Source of the DNA: Polyangiaceae bacterium
Lineage (GTDB): Bacteria; Myxococcota_A; Polyangia; Polyangiales; Polyangiaceae
Length of the DNA stretch: 64,000 bases
Assembly (NCBI GenBank): GCA_020633205.1
Contig: JACKEB010000011.1
Location: forward strand, 434,001 to 498,000
Direction of reading: 5' to 3'
Shown here: positions 34,514 through 42,560 of the stretch, piece after piece
Layout of the letters: the number at the start of each line of letters is the position of its first letter
Position numbering within the stretch: position 1 is the stretch's first letter
Program-made: the position numbers and the translations under genes
The notes under the pieces: generated by a model
What the model was told of the DNA's origin: nothing
The model's database searches: none
What the model saw: the letters and a program-made list of their open reading frames with translations, nothing else

Positions 34514-37396
34514 ATGCATTTTTCCTCCGCCACCGGGTCCACCTCCACTGCCTCCTGGCGTCGTCGCCCGTTCGCTTCGCTGCTCTTGTTGTGCGGTGCC
34601 CTGGCAGGGTCCACATGCGCCTGCGCTGGTGCACAAGCACAGCCCGCGGCAGCCCCCGGCAAGGCAGTCAAGGCCGCGCCGAAGCCGCCTCGCGATCCCG
34701 CGAAGGCGCTCGAGCAGGGCAAAGACCTGTTGGTGAAGAGCAAGTACCCCGAAGCGGAAGCCAACCTGCGGGCGGCGCTAGTGGGCAAGCAAAAGGCGGA
34801 GGCGGAGACCCGCCTAGCGGAGCTCTTGCTGATCACCGGTCGTTACGACGATGCGGTGTCGACGGCGAAATCTGCAGCCAAGAGCAAGCAGTTCAAGGCG
34901 GAGGCCAGCACGATCGCCGCCAAGGCCCTGCGCGCCGAAGGCAAGCTGGACGAGGCCCTCGATTGGTTGGCAAAAGTCGAGAAGGACCCCGACGCTCGCG
35001 CTGCGCGCCTACTCCAAGGAGAAATCCTCCTGGAAAAAGGCGACCGTCGCGCAGCGGAGTCGCCGCTGATGACGCTGATCGAAGACTACAACAGCGATAA
35101 GATCAACGACACGGACGCCACCGGCCTCGCGATGGTCGGGCGCGCTGCCCACCTCCTACGCTCACCCCAAGACGCGAACGATGCGTTCAACGAGGCGGAG
35201 CGCGCCAAGGCCGGGGACATCCAAACGCTGCTCTGGCGCGCTGAGCTGTTCCTCGAAAAGTACGATCCAGGACACGCCGAAGAGGTCATCAAAGAAGTAC
35301 TGACCCAGGCGCCGAATCACCCCGAGGCGCTGGTGTGGATGGCCCACGTCAAGCTGGCCCAAGCGCTGGATTTCGACGCGGCGACTCGCTTGGTCAACCA
35401 GGCCCTGAAGACCAACCCCAAGCTGGGGAATGCCCACTTCGTGCTCGCTGGTATCAACCTGCGGGACATGGAACTCGCCGACGCGGATCAACACCTGGAC
35501 GACGGGCTGAAGTACAACCCTCGAGACCTCGACCTGCTGAGCCTCAAGGCGGCGGTGCGTTTCCTCGCGGATGATGACGCCGGTTTCCAGAAGGCGAAGC
35601 GCAAGGTGCTCAAGCTGAACCCACAGTACTCGCGCATGTTCCAGATCGTCGGGGAGTACGCGGAGTGGGAGCATCGCTACGACGAAATCGTCGAGATGAT
35701 GCGCGAGGCGATCAAGATCGACTCCGAGGACGCCAAGGCAGAGGCTCAGCTGGGCCTGAACCTGATCCGCGCCGGAAATGACCAGGAGGGCCTGAAGGCG
35801 CTGAACTCCGCCTTCGACAAAGACGCCTTCAACGTGCGTGTGTTCAACACGCTCAACCTGTACGAGAAGACCATCCGCAAGGACTACGAGTCCGTGCAAG
35901 AAGGCCAGTTCACCTTCCGCTACTACAAGAAGGAGAAGGCCATCCTCGAGCGCTACATCCCCGGACTGATGCGCGACGCCTGGAAGGCCATGGTCAAGTA
36001 CTACGGCTTCACTCCGAGTCAGCCGATCGGCGTGGAGCTGTATGCGGAGCGGCAAGACTTCGCGATCCGTACCAGCGGCCTACCGGGCACGGCGATCCAG
36101 GGCGTGTGCTTCGGCAAGACGCTGGCCTCGATGAGCCCCTACAACGAGACCTTCAATGTCGGCATGACGGTGTGGCATGAGCTGGCCCATGTTTTCCACA
36201 TACAAATGAGCAAGAGCCACGTTCCGCGCTGGTTCACCGAAGGCATGGCGGAGTACGAGACAATCGTCGCGCGGCCGGAGTGGCAGCGCGAGCAAGATCA
36301 AGATCTGTTCGCCGCCCTGCGGGACGATCGCCTGCCGAAGCTCGGCAATATGAACAAGGCGTTCACGCGTGCCGAAGAGCTCAGCGACATCGCCACCGCG
36401 TACTACGCATCGAGCCAAATCTTGGTGATGCTGGGGGAGAAGTACGGCCGCGCGAAGCTCAACAAGATGCTCGAGCTGTGGGCCGCGGGCAAACGTACCC
36501 CAGAGGTGCTCAAGCTCGCATTGGGCAAGGACAGCACCGAGCTCGACAAGGAGTTTGCGGCGTTCACGGGGAAGCTCTTGGCTCGCTACAAGACACAGTT
36601 CATGCCCATCCGCCGCACGGGCCCGTTCGAGGACGCCGAAGATGCGGCGAAGAAAGACCCGAGCAACGCACGCGCCCAGACCGTCTACGCTCTAGCGCTG
36701 TTACGCCAAGGCAAAGCCAAGCAGGCAGACTCGGCGCTTCAGGCTGCGGTGAAGGCTGACCCGAAGTTTGCCGATGCGATCTATCTCCAGGCTCAGCTCG
36801 CCATGGCCAAGCGCGACGCTGGCGAAGCCAAGCGCTTCTTGAAGCAGCTCATCACCAACGGCGACGATGGCTATGCGGTAAGGATGCTACTCGCGGACAT
36901 TGCCGAAGCCACCGGCGACGCCGCGGGCATGAAGGCTGAACTCGAGGCTGCAAGCAAGCTCGACCCCAGCATGGCTGAGCCGGTGCAAGCGTTGGTCGAC
37001 CTGGCTACCAAGAGCAAAGACGCGGCCGGGGAGCTGGACGGCCTCCGTAAGCTCGCGAAGCTCGAGCAGCACGATCCACGGGTTTATCGCCGCTTGATGG
37101 AGCGCCTGCTCGAGAAGAAGGAGCTGGCAGAGGCCCGGGCCGCGGGAGAAGCGGCTACCTGGGCCGACCTAGAGGGCATGGACACGCACCGGGTGTTCGG
37201 GGAAGTGCTGCTGGCTTCAAAAATGGTGCCGCGGGCGATCTTCGAGGGCCAATCCGCGTTGTTGTGCAGGGGTCGCCCGAAGGACCAAGCCAAGGTCCAC
37301 GACCTACTGGCCCGAGCTTATGCCGCTGTTCCGAACGCGAAGGAGGCGGCTAAACACCGCAAGCTCGCGACCGAAGTGCTGAAGAAAGCCAAGTAG
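34514..37396 (+). CDS. Secreted TPR protein with gluzincin peptidase domain (peptidase MA-like)
   Basis: A roughly 960-residue protein with a signal peptide ([12 protein letters not shown]...AQA), TPR-like repeats over about residues 40-450, and a peptidase domain with [13 protein letters not shown] and, 18 residues later, FTEGMAEYE: a HExxH...E zinc site of the gluzincin type. A second TPR block follows to the C-terminus, including [29 protein letters not shown] and ending with [14 protein letters not shown]. The zinc ligands are intact, so it should be an active metallopeptidase in the periplasm or at the surface. ATG 34514 and GTG 34499 are both possible starts. Confidence 0.87.
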   Translation: MHFSSATGSTSTASWRRRPFASLLLLCGALAGSTCACAGAQAQPAAAPGKAVKAAPKPPRDPAKALEQGKDLLVKSKYPEAEANLRAALVGKQKAEAETRLAELLLITGRYDDAVSTAKSAAKSKQFKAEASTIAAKALRAEGKLDEALDWLAKVEKDPDARAARLLQGEILLEKGDRRAAESPLMTLIEDYNSDKINDTDATGLAMVGRAAHLLRSPQDANDAFNEAERAKAGDIQTLLWRAELFLEKYDPGHAEEVIKEVLTQAPNHPEALVWMAHVKLAQALDFDAATRLVNQALKTNPKLGNAHFVLAGINLRDMELADADQHLDDGLKYNPRDLDLLSLKAAVRFLADDDAGFQKAKRKVLKLNPQYSRMFQIVGEYAEWEHRYDEIVEMMREAIKIDSEDAKAEAQLGLNLIRAGNDQEGLKALNSAFDKDAFNVRVFNTLNLYEKTIRKDYESVQEGQFTFRYYKKEKAILERYIPGLMRDAWKAMVKYYGFTPSQPIGVELYAERQDFAIRTSGLPGTAIQGVCFGKTLASMSPYNETFNVGMTVWHELAHVFHIQMSKSHVPRWFTEGMAEYETIVARPEWQREQDQDLFAALRDDRLPKLGNMNKAFTRAEELSDIATAYYASSQILVMLGEKYGRAKLNKMLELWAAGKRTPEVLKLALGKDSTELDKEFAAFTGKLLARYKTQFMPIRRTGPFEDAEDAAKKDPSNARAQTVYALALLRQGKAKQADSALQAAVKADPKFADAIYLQAQLAMAKRDAGEAKRFLKQLITNGDDGYAVRMLLADIAEATGDAAGMKAELEAASKLDPSMAEPVQALVDLATKSKDAAGELDGLRKLAKLEQHDPRVYRRLMERLLEKKELAEARAAGEAATWADLEGMDTHRVFGEVLLASKMVPRAIFEGQSALLCRGRPKDQAKVHDLLARAYAAVPNAKEAAKHRKLATEVLKKAK

Positions 37397-37454
37397 CACA
37401 AGGATTCCGCGGGGAACAAATCGAGGCAATCTGCGCCGCGCTGGCGCGAGCTGC

Positions 37455-37485
37455 TTGGCAGACTTGCGCCCGACGATTTGATACT
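37455..37485 (+). promoter_or_regulatory. Possible sigma-70-type promoter for rimK
   Basis: TTGGCA at 37455-37460 and GATACT at 37480-37485, 19 bases apart, 33 bases before the rimK start codon. The spacing is slightly long and two of six -10 bases differ from consensus. Confidence 0.3.
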
Positions 37486-37518
37486 GTCGACGCTCACCGC
37501 AACGGAAAGGGGCGAAGC

Positions 37519-38424
37519 GTGAAAATTGCGATGCTGGCTCGGAACGCCAACCTGTACTCCCATCAGCGTATCAAGGAGGCAGCGGAAGCGCGCGGCCACC
37601 AGTTCGACATCATCGATACGCTACGGTGCTACCTGAACATCAAGGCTTCGGGTTCGTCGCTGTTCTATCGGGGCAAGGAGCTCGAGTACTACGACGCTGT
37701 CATTCCGCGTATCGGCGCTTCGGTTACTTTCTACGGCCTGGCAGTGCTGCGTCAGTTCGAGATGATCGGCACCTATCCGCTGAACGAGTCGGTGGCCATC
37801 GGCCGCTCCAGAGACAAGCTGCGTTCGATGCAGCTCCTGGCTCGCAAGGGCATTGGTTTGCCGAACACCACCTTCGCCCATGAGTCGCGCTTCACCGGGG
37901 AAATCATCGAGACGGTGGGTGGCGCGCCGGTCGTGATCAAGTTGCTCGAAGGGACCCAGGGCATCGGTGTGGTGCTCGCCGACACGCCACGTTCCGCCAA
38001 GTCCGTGGTCGAGGCGTTCCGCGGTGCTGGCGTCAACATCCTGGTTCAACAGTTCATCAAGGAGGCTGGCGGCTCCGACGTGCGCGCATTCGTGATTGGC
38101 GACAAGGTGGTCGCTGCGATGCAGCGCAAGGGCGCGGAAGGTGAGTTCCGCTCCAACCTACACCGAGGCGGGAGCGCCGCTGCCGTCAAACTGAGCAGCG
38201 TGGAGCGCGCCACGGCGCTCGCCTCCGCGAAGGCGATGGGGCTCAACGTTTGCGGTGTGGACATGCTCCGCTCCAACACTGGGCCGGTCGTGATGGAGGT
38301 CAACTCCTCACCCGGCCTGGAGGGCGTGGAGAAGGCGACGGAAGTGGACGTCGCTGGCAAGATCATCGAGTTCATCGAGGCCAACGCCAAGCCGAACAAG
38401 ACCAAGACGAAGGGCAAGGGCTGA
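37519..38424 (+). CDS. rimK: Ribosomal protein S6 glutamate ligase-like ATP-grasp protein
   Basis: A 301-residue ATP-grasp ligase. [77 protein letters not shown] and [18 protein letters not shown] segments (here [20 protein letters not shown]) match RimK, which adds glutamate residues to the C-terminus of ribosomal protein S6. The length is normal. The start is GTG 37519, with AAAGGGGC before it. It is a single gene, with a possible promoter at 37455-37485. Confidence 0.92.
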   Translation: MKIAMLARNANLYSHQRIKEAAEARGHQFDIIDTLRCYLNIKASGSSLFYRGKELEYYDAVIPRIGASVTFYGLAVLRQFEMIGTYPLNESVAIGRSRDKLRSMQLLARKGIGLPNTTFAHESRFTGEIIETVGGAPVVIKLLEGTQGIGVVLADTPRSAKSVVEAFRGAGVNILVQQFIKEAGGSDVRAFVIGDKVVAAMQRKGAEGEFRSNLHRGGSAAAVKLSSVERATALASAKAMGLNVCGVDMLRSNTGPVVMEVNSSPGLEGVEKATEVDVAGKIIEFIEANAKPNKTKTKGKG

Positions 38425-38548
38425 CCTGACTTCCCAGGCTCAGCGGAGCCGGCCACTCGGCGGGCCACAACACTGCTACTGCCAGCGCAGTGTCAGGAGC
38501 AACGGCGTGGCCTGCTTCGCAATGGAGCGGAAGTGGTAGCGTCGCCCA

Positions 38549-39172
38549 GTGACCAAGCTCGCAGACGGACTGGTGCGTGGGGAAGACAACGTGGTGCGCT
38601 GTTGGTGGGGCGCACAGCCCGAGATCTACCAGCGCTACCACGACACGGAGTGGGGCTTCCCCGTCAGCGACGACAAGCGCCTGTTCGAGAAGCTTTGCCT
38701 AGAGGGTTTTCAGTCCGGCTTGAGCTGGCTCACGATCCTGAACAAGCGAGAAAATTTCCGCAAGGCATTTGAGGGGTTTGACTTCGCGCGGGTCGCGCGC
38801 TTCACGGACAAGGACGTGGCGCGTCTGCTCGCAGATGCCGGCATCGTGCGCCATCGCGGGAAGATCGAGTCGACGATCAACAACGCAAAGCGCACGCTGG
38901 AGCTGGTGAAAGAACACGGCTCGTTGCATGCGTTCGTGCAAAGTTTCACCCCTCCCCCCCAAACCCGACCGAAGCGCTGCACGAAGCAGGCGCTCTTGGC
39001 TCTATCGAAGACACCGGAGTCCGTGGCGCTGAGCAAGGCGCTCAAGCAGCGGGGGTTTAGCTTCGTCGGGCCCACCACGGTGTACGCCTTCATGCAGGCG
39101 ATGGGTCTGGTGAACGACCACGTCGAAGGTTGCCCAGTGCGTCTGCAGGTGGAGGCAGCGCGGCGGGGCTAG
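38549..39172 (+). CDS. tag: DNA-3-methyladenine glycosylase I
   Basis: A 207-residue DNA repair enzyme that removes 3-methyladenine. RCWWGAQPEIYQRYHDTEWGFPVSDDKRLFEKL, SGLSWLTILNKRENFRKAF and FVGPTTVYAFMQAMGLVNDHVEGCP are the Tag blocks. The zinc ligands Cys18, His31, and His and Cys in NDHVEGC are all visible. The start is GTG 38549. A G-tract motif copy (38948-38963) lies inside the gene and encodes TPPPQ. Confidence 0.93.
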   Translation: MTKLADGLVRGEDNVVRCWWGAQPEIYQRYHDTEWGFPVSDDKRLFEKLCLEGFQSGLSWLTILNKRENFRKAFEGFDFARVARFTDKDVARLLADAGIVRHRGKIESTINNAKRTLELVKEHGSLHAFVQSFTPPPQTRPKRCTKQALLALSKTPESVALSKALKQRGFSFVGPTTVYAFMQAMGLVNDHVEGCPVRLQVEAARRG

Positions 39173-39176
39173 CCCC
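39165..39176. other. 12-bp perfect palindrome at the tag stop codon
   Basis: GGGGCTAGCCCC contains the tag stop codon and lies 11 bp before the stop of the convergent gene. With no loop or T-run it may not work as a terminator by itself. Confidence 0.4.
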
Positions 39177-39186
39177 TGCTTCCACT

Positions 39187-40179
39187 CTAGCGTTTAGCCG
39201 CGCGGAAAGTGCGCCGGGCCTGGCCGACGCTGATGCGTTGCCACTTGGCGTAGGTGCGGATCGCGCGCTCGGTGAGCTGGTTGTCCGAGTCGTTTTCTCC
39301 CAGGCCTTTGGCGACCGCGTCGACCAGGTAGCCTTCGGGTGCCATCAAGGTCTGGGTAGAGACCAAGTTCTTCGAGCCCGCCTGCTCGAGTGAGTTGCTG
39401 AAGTAGCGATCGGAATAGCAGGCGAGCACGAAGGCTGGGTGCGCCGGCTGGGGGCGCTTGAGCGCATCTGCTGGTGTTGGGCTTGGCAGCCGCTTGCCGT
39501 CCATCAGTCGGTTGTGGCCTGCGTAGCCTGCGACGTGAATCGTCTCGCTCCTGAGCTGCTTGCCCTCGGGGCGCTTGGGATCGTTGAAGCTAACGGTCGC
39601 TCCTTCGGTGGCGTTCTTCCACAAATCGTCGACGGCGCGATCAATCTTGCTGCCGTGCACCGCCTGGAGCACCACCAGCTGTTCGATCCGGCACTCGGGG
39701 GATTGCTCCCCTGCTGCGGTCGCGTGCTTGGTGCAGCGAGCCAACTTCCAATTCTTCGCGGAAACGTAGCGGCGATAGACGACTCGCTCGAGGTAGACGT
39801 CGTCTTGCTGCTTGACCTCGACGCGCTCCCAGCCGCTGCGCTTGCCATCGAAGATGCGGCGCGCGCCGAAGATGGCTCCCCAGTACAGGTTCGTCTCGAG
39901 GCGTCCCGGTTGACCTGCCCAGCTCGCACCGCAGTCGATTTGCGCGTTGGAGCACAGCGGCACGGTGACGTGAATCAAGAGCGGCCTGCCCGCTTCGAGA
40001 TCCGTCTTGATGCTTGGGTAGGCGTCCCCCCAGCCCGCCTCCGCTTTCGGGGCTGACGCTGGAGGCTTGCTCTTGCTAGCCCCGGAACTGCGAGTTTTGC
40101 CGAGCTTTTCCGCAGTTGCCGCTGTGGAGCAGAGCAGGATTGCAGCCGCAATCAGCATTCGGACGGTACGCGAAGGCAT
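39187..40179 (-). CDS. Secreted protein with caspase-like His/Cys pattern
   Basis: A 330-residue protein with a clear signal peptide (MLIAAAILLCSTAATAEK). After a Ser/Lys linker the main domain contains a His-containing strand-turn, ETIHVAGYAGHNRLMDG (GHN), and further on PAFVLACYSDRYFSN (Cys). This His-then-Cys order with small hydrophobic strands is like the caspase/clostripain fold, but I am not certain of the family and no substrate pocket can be read. Cysteine pairs elsewhere (CSNAQIDC, RCTKHATAAGEQSPEC) may form disulfides. The start is ATG 40179. Confidence 0.65.
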   Translation of the reverse strand: MPSRTVRMLIAAAILLCSTAATAEKLGKTRSSGASKSKPPASAPKAEAGWGDAYPSIKTDLEAGRPLLIHVTVPLCSNAQIDCGASWAGQPGRLETNLYWGAIFGARRIFDGKRSGWERVEVKQQDDVYLERVVYRRYVSAKNWKLARCTKHATAAGEQSPECRIEQLVVLQAVHGSKIDRAVDDLWKNATEGATVSFNDPKRPEGKQLRSETIHVAGYAGHNRLMDGKRLPSPTPADALKRPQPAHPAFVLACYSDRYFSNSLEQAGSKNLVSTQTLMAPEGYLVDAVAKGLGENDSDNQLTERAIRTYAKWQRISVGQARRTFRAAKR

Positions 40180-40297
40180 GAGGAGCTATCGACGATGAGC
40201 CCCAGAGTGTGACTCGGGAGCTGACTTTTACGACTCGCCGGAGCGCGCTACCCTTGGATGTTGGCGCCTCACGGTGCCGCGTTGGAGAGGGGGGAAC

Positions 40298-40975
40298 ATG
40301 GCGTCTATCAACGTTCATGATACGGCCGTGCTGTTTATCGACTTCCAGCACGATGTATGCGCTCGCGGTGGGCGCATGGTGAGCCAATCCGATGAAGTGA
40401 TCGCTAGCTTCGAGGGCGTCCGCTCCCAGGCGGGTTGGTTACTCGAGCAGCTCAGGGATCTGCCGCCCGGCGCGCCTCACTACGCGTTCGTGGCCCATGG
40501 TTTCGAGTCTGGCTATCCAGAGTTGGTCGGTGGCCGATTGAGCTCGTTCGAGAACTACGTCATGGAGAGCGCCGCCTTTGAGCGAGGGACGTCTGGAACC
40601 GCTCAGGTGCCTGAGCTGATCCCCACGGCGGACGAGCATGTCTTCTGGAAGAACACGCTTTCGCCTTTCGAGAGCAGTAACCTGGGGCACTGGTTGAACA
40701 AGCGGGGCATCGACACACTCGCGATCGCTGGAGTGGTCACTCACTACGCGGTGCTTGCGACGGCGCTCGCGGCCTTTGACCGCGGCTTTCGCGTGATGGT
40801 GATCAAAGACTGCTGCGCCTCGGGGTCGCGGGAGCGCCACGACATGGCGCTGGAGATCCTCGATCCGTTGTGTGAAATGGTTTCGGCCGAAGACCTGCAT
40901 GCGCGCCTCTACGATGCCTCGGGGAAACATCGAACGGCGTCGCGGCCCGCACAGAGCCAGCCCAAAGCGGTCTAG
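40298..40975 (+). CDS. Isochorismatase-fold cysteine-hydrolase relative lacking the catalytic cysteine
   Basis: A 225-residue protein. VLFIDFQHDVC supplies the catalytic aspartate, VFWKNTLSPF the lysine, and GVVTHYAVLATALAAFDRGFRVMVIKD follows the usual GVVTxxCVxxTA pattern but with alanine where nicotinamidase-type enzymes have cysteine. True isochorismatases also lack that cysteine, so it may be an isochorismatase-like hydrolase or a non-catalytic relative. ATG 40298 is preceded by GAGGGGGGAAC. It stands alone, with the ClC channel gene convergent downstream. Confidence 0.8.
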   Translation: MASINVHDTAVLFIDFQHDVCARGGRMVSQSDEVIASFEGVRSQAGWLLEQLRDLPPGAPHYAFVAHGFESGYPELVGGRLSSFENYVMESAAFERGTSGTAQVPELIPTADEHVFWKNTLSPFESSNLGHWLNKRGIDTLAIAGVVTHYAVLATALAAFDRGFRVMVIKDCCASGSRERHDMALEILDPLCEMVSAEDLHARLYDASGKHRTASRPAQSQPKAV

Positions 40976-40997
40976 CGCTGCTCACGGCGAGCGCAAG

Positions 40998-42368
40998 TCA
41001 CCCGTCGTTCACGCTGCCGCGGCGTCCGCTCAGGGTGAGCTGCCATTCGGCTCCGCCGTCGCTCAACTCTGCGGTGTAGATGGACTGCGCTCGCAGACGT
41101 CGGGAGAAGGCCGCGGCGAGCGCCGTGGCCAGGAGCAGCGGAAGCACGATCGCGTAGTCCCCAGAGAGCTCGAAGGCCATCACCGCGGCGAGTAGCGGCG
41201 CGTGGGTCGTAGCCGCCGTCGCCGCAGCCATCCCCACCAGCGTGTAGCCCCCGATCGCCGTGGCTGGCAGCCAACCCGCTTGCACCATGCCTGACGCAAC
41301 CAGGAAGCCGATCGAGCCGCCCACCAGCAGCGTGGGGGTGAAGACACCACCTGGGCTGCCTGAGGATACGGAGGACGTGGTCGCCACCATCTTGCCGAAC
41401 AGCAAGAGCAGCACGAAAGTCACGGAAAAGTGCCCGCTGATCAGCTGATTTAGCGGCTCGTAGCCGTTCCCGGCGACCTCGGGGAGAAAGGCGATTACCG
41501 TGCCTGCGAGCAGCCCGCCGATTGCCACGCGGAAAGGCTTGCCGCCGGGTAGCCGTTTGAAGGCGTGTTCGCCCCAGCGCAACAAGCGCATGAAGACTTG
41601 CGCGCCCAAGGCGACCACGAGTCCTAGCCCCGCGAACGCCAGAAGCTCCCAGCGACTGTTCATGGCGAAGCTGTGCTCCCCATAGATCGGCCCAGGGCCA
41701 GCTACTGCGCGGGTGATGCTGGTGGCCAACACAGTCGCGATCAACAGCGGCCAGAACGCCTCGAGCACGACCACGCCGATCACCACTTCGAGCACGAAGA
41801 GCACTGCTGCAAACGGAGTGTTGTAGGCCGCGGCGAAGCCGGCTGCGGTGCCTGCGGCGATCAAGATCCGAGTCTGACTGAGGGGGAGGCGGAGCGCGCC
41901 GCCGAGGCTTTGCCCCGCGGCACCGCCGAACTGAATCAAGGGCCCCTCTCGCCCGAGGGAGCCGCCGCTCGCGATCGCGAGCCAGGAAGCAGTAGACTTG
42001 AGCAGCGTGCTGCGCATCGAGAGGGTGACGCGCCCCAGGACGACGGCCTCCATCACATCGCCGACTCCGCCGGAGCGGGTCACTAGACGTGATACGAAGC
42101 CGCCCACCAGCGCGCCAATCGCTGGCATCAAAGCGCGCTGCCAAGGCTTCAGGGTGCTCACAGCGGCGACCACGTCCGACGCCCCGAACAAGGTCTTGTT
42201 CAGCCACGCGAGGGATGCACGAAACACGATGGCGAAACCAGCGGATGCGACGGCGACGCCAATCAACCCCAGCGCATAGCGAAATCTGGATGGTTCGCCT
42301 GGCTCCGACGCGTCGCGGACGGGGTTTCGGGCTACATCTCCCGACGCTGGCTCGCTCGGCTCGGACAC
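40998..42368 (-). CDS. ClC-family chloride channel or H+/Cl- antiporter
   Basis: A 456-residue membrane protein with about ten hydrophobic helices. GSLGREGPLIQFGGAAGQSLG contains the GREGP anion-binding motif, and GGVFTPTLLVGG and the terminal hydrophobic helices are also present. No C-terminal CBS domains are visible, so it is a short form. ClC proteins exchange chloride for protons or conduct chloride. The start is GTG 42368. The upstream region contains an inverted repeat at 42435-42447. Confidence 0.92.
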   Translation of the reverse strand: MSEPSEPASGDVARNPVRDASEPGEPSRFRYALGLIGVAVASAGFAIVFRASLAWLNKTLFGASDVVAAVSTLKPWQRALMPAIGALVGGFVSRLVTRSGGVGDVMEAVVLGRVTLSMRSTLLKSTASWLAIASGGSLGREGPLIQFGGAAGQSLGGALRLPLSQTRILIAAGTAAGFAAAYNTPFAAVLFVLEVVIGVVVLEAFWPLLIATVLATSITRAVAGPGPIYGEHSFAMNSRWELLAFAGLGLVVALGAQVFMRLLRWGEHAFKRLPGGKPFRVAIGGLLAGTVIAFLPEVAGNGYEPLNQLISGHFSVTFVLLLLFGKMVATTSSVSSGSPGGVFTPTLLVGGSIGFLVASGMVQAGWLPATAIGGYTLVGMAAATAATTHAPLLAAVMAFELSGDYAIVLPLLLATALAAAFSRRLRAQSIYTAELSDGGAEWQLTLSGRRGSVNDG

Positions 42369-42434
42369 CTTGGAGCTACGCTAGCACTGCGATCGCCGTG
42401 GAGTCCGGCGGAAACTGTCTGTCCGCTTCGTCTG

Positions 42435-42447
42435 GGACAAACTGTCC
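42435..42447. promoter_or_regulatory. Short inverted repeat upstream of the ClC gene
   Basis: GGACA-AAC-TGTCC lies 67 bp upstream of the ClC start, in a stretch with other CTGTC runs. It may be a small operator; alone it is weak evidence. Confidence 0.35.
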
Positions 42448-42560
42448 TGTCTCTCTACTCTTGAGACGAGGAAACGCTGTGTTGATTGGTTCAGGGACTC
42501 ACGAGTCGCAGCGCGTTAGCAGGGAATGGATGTCGCCTGCGCCACTGCACGTGCGCAGCG

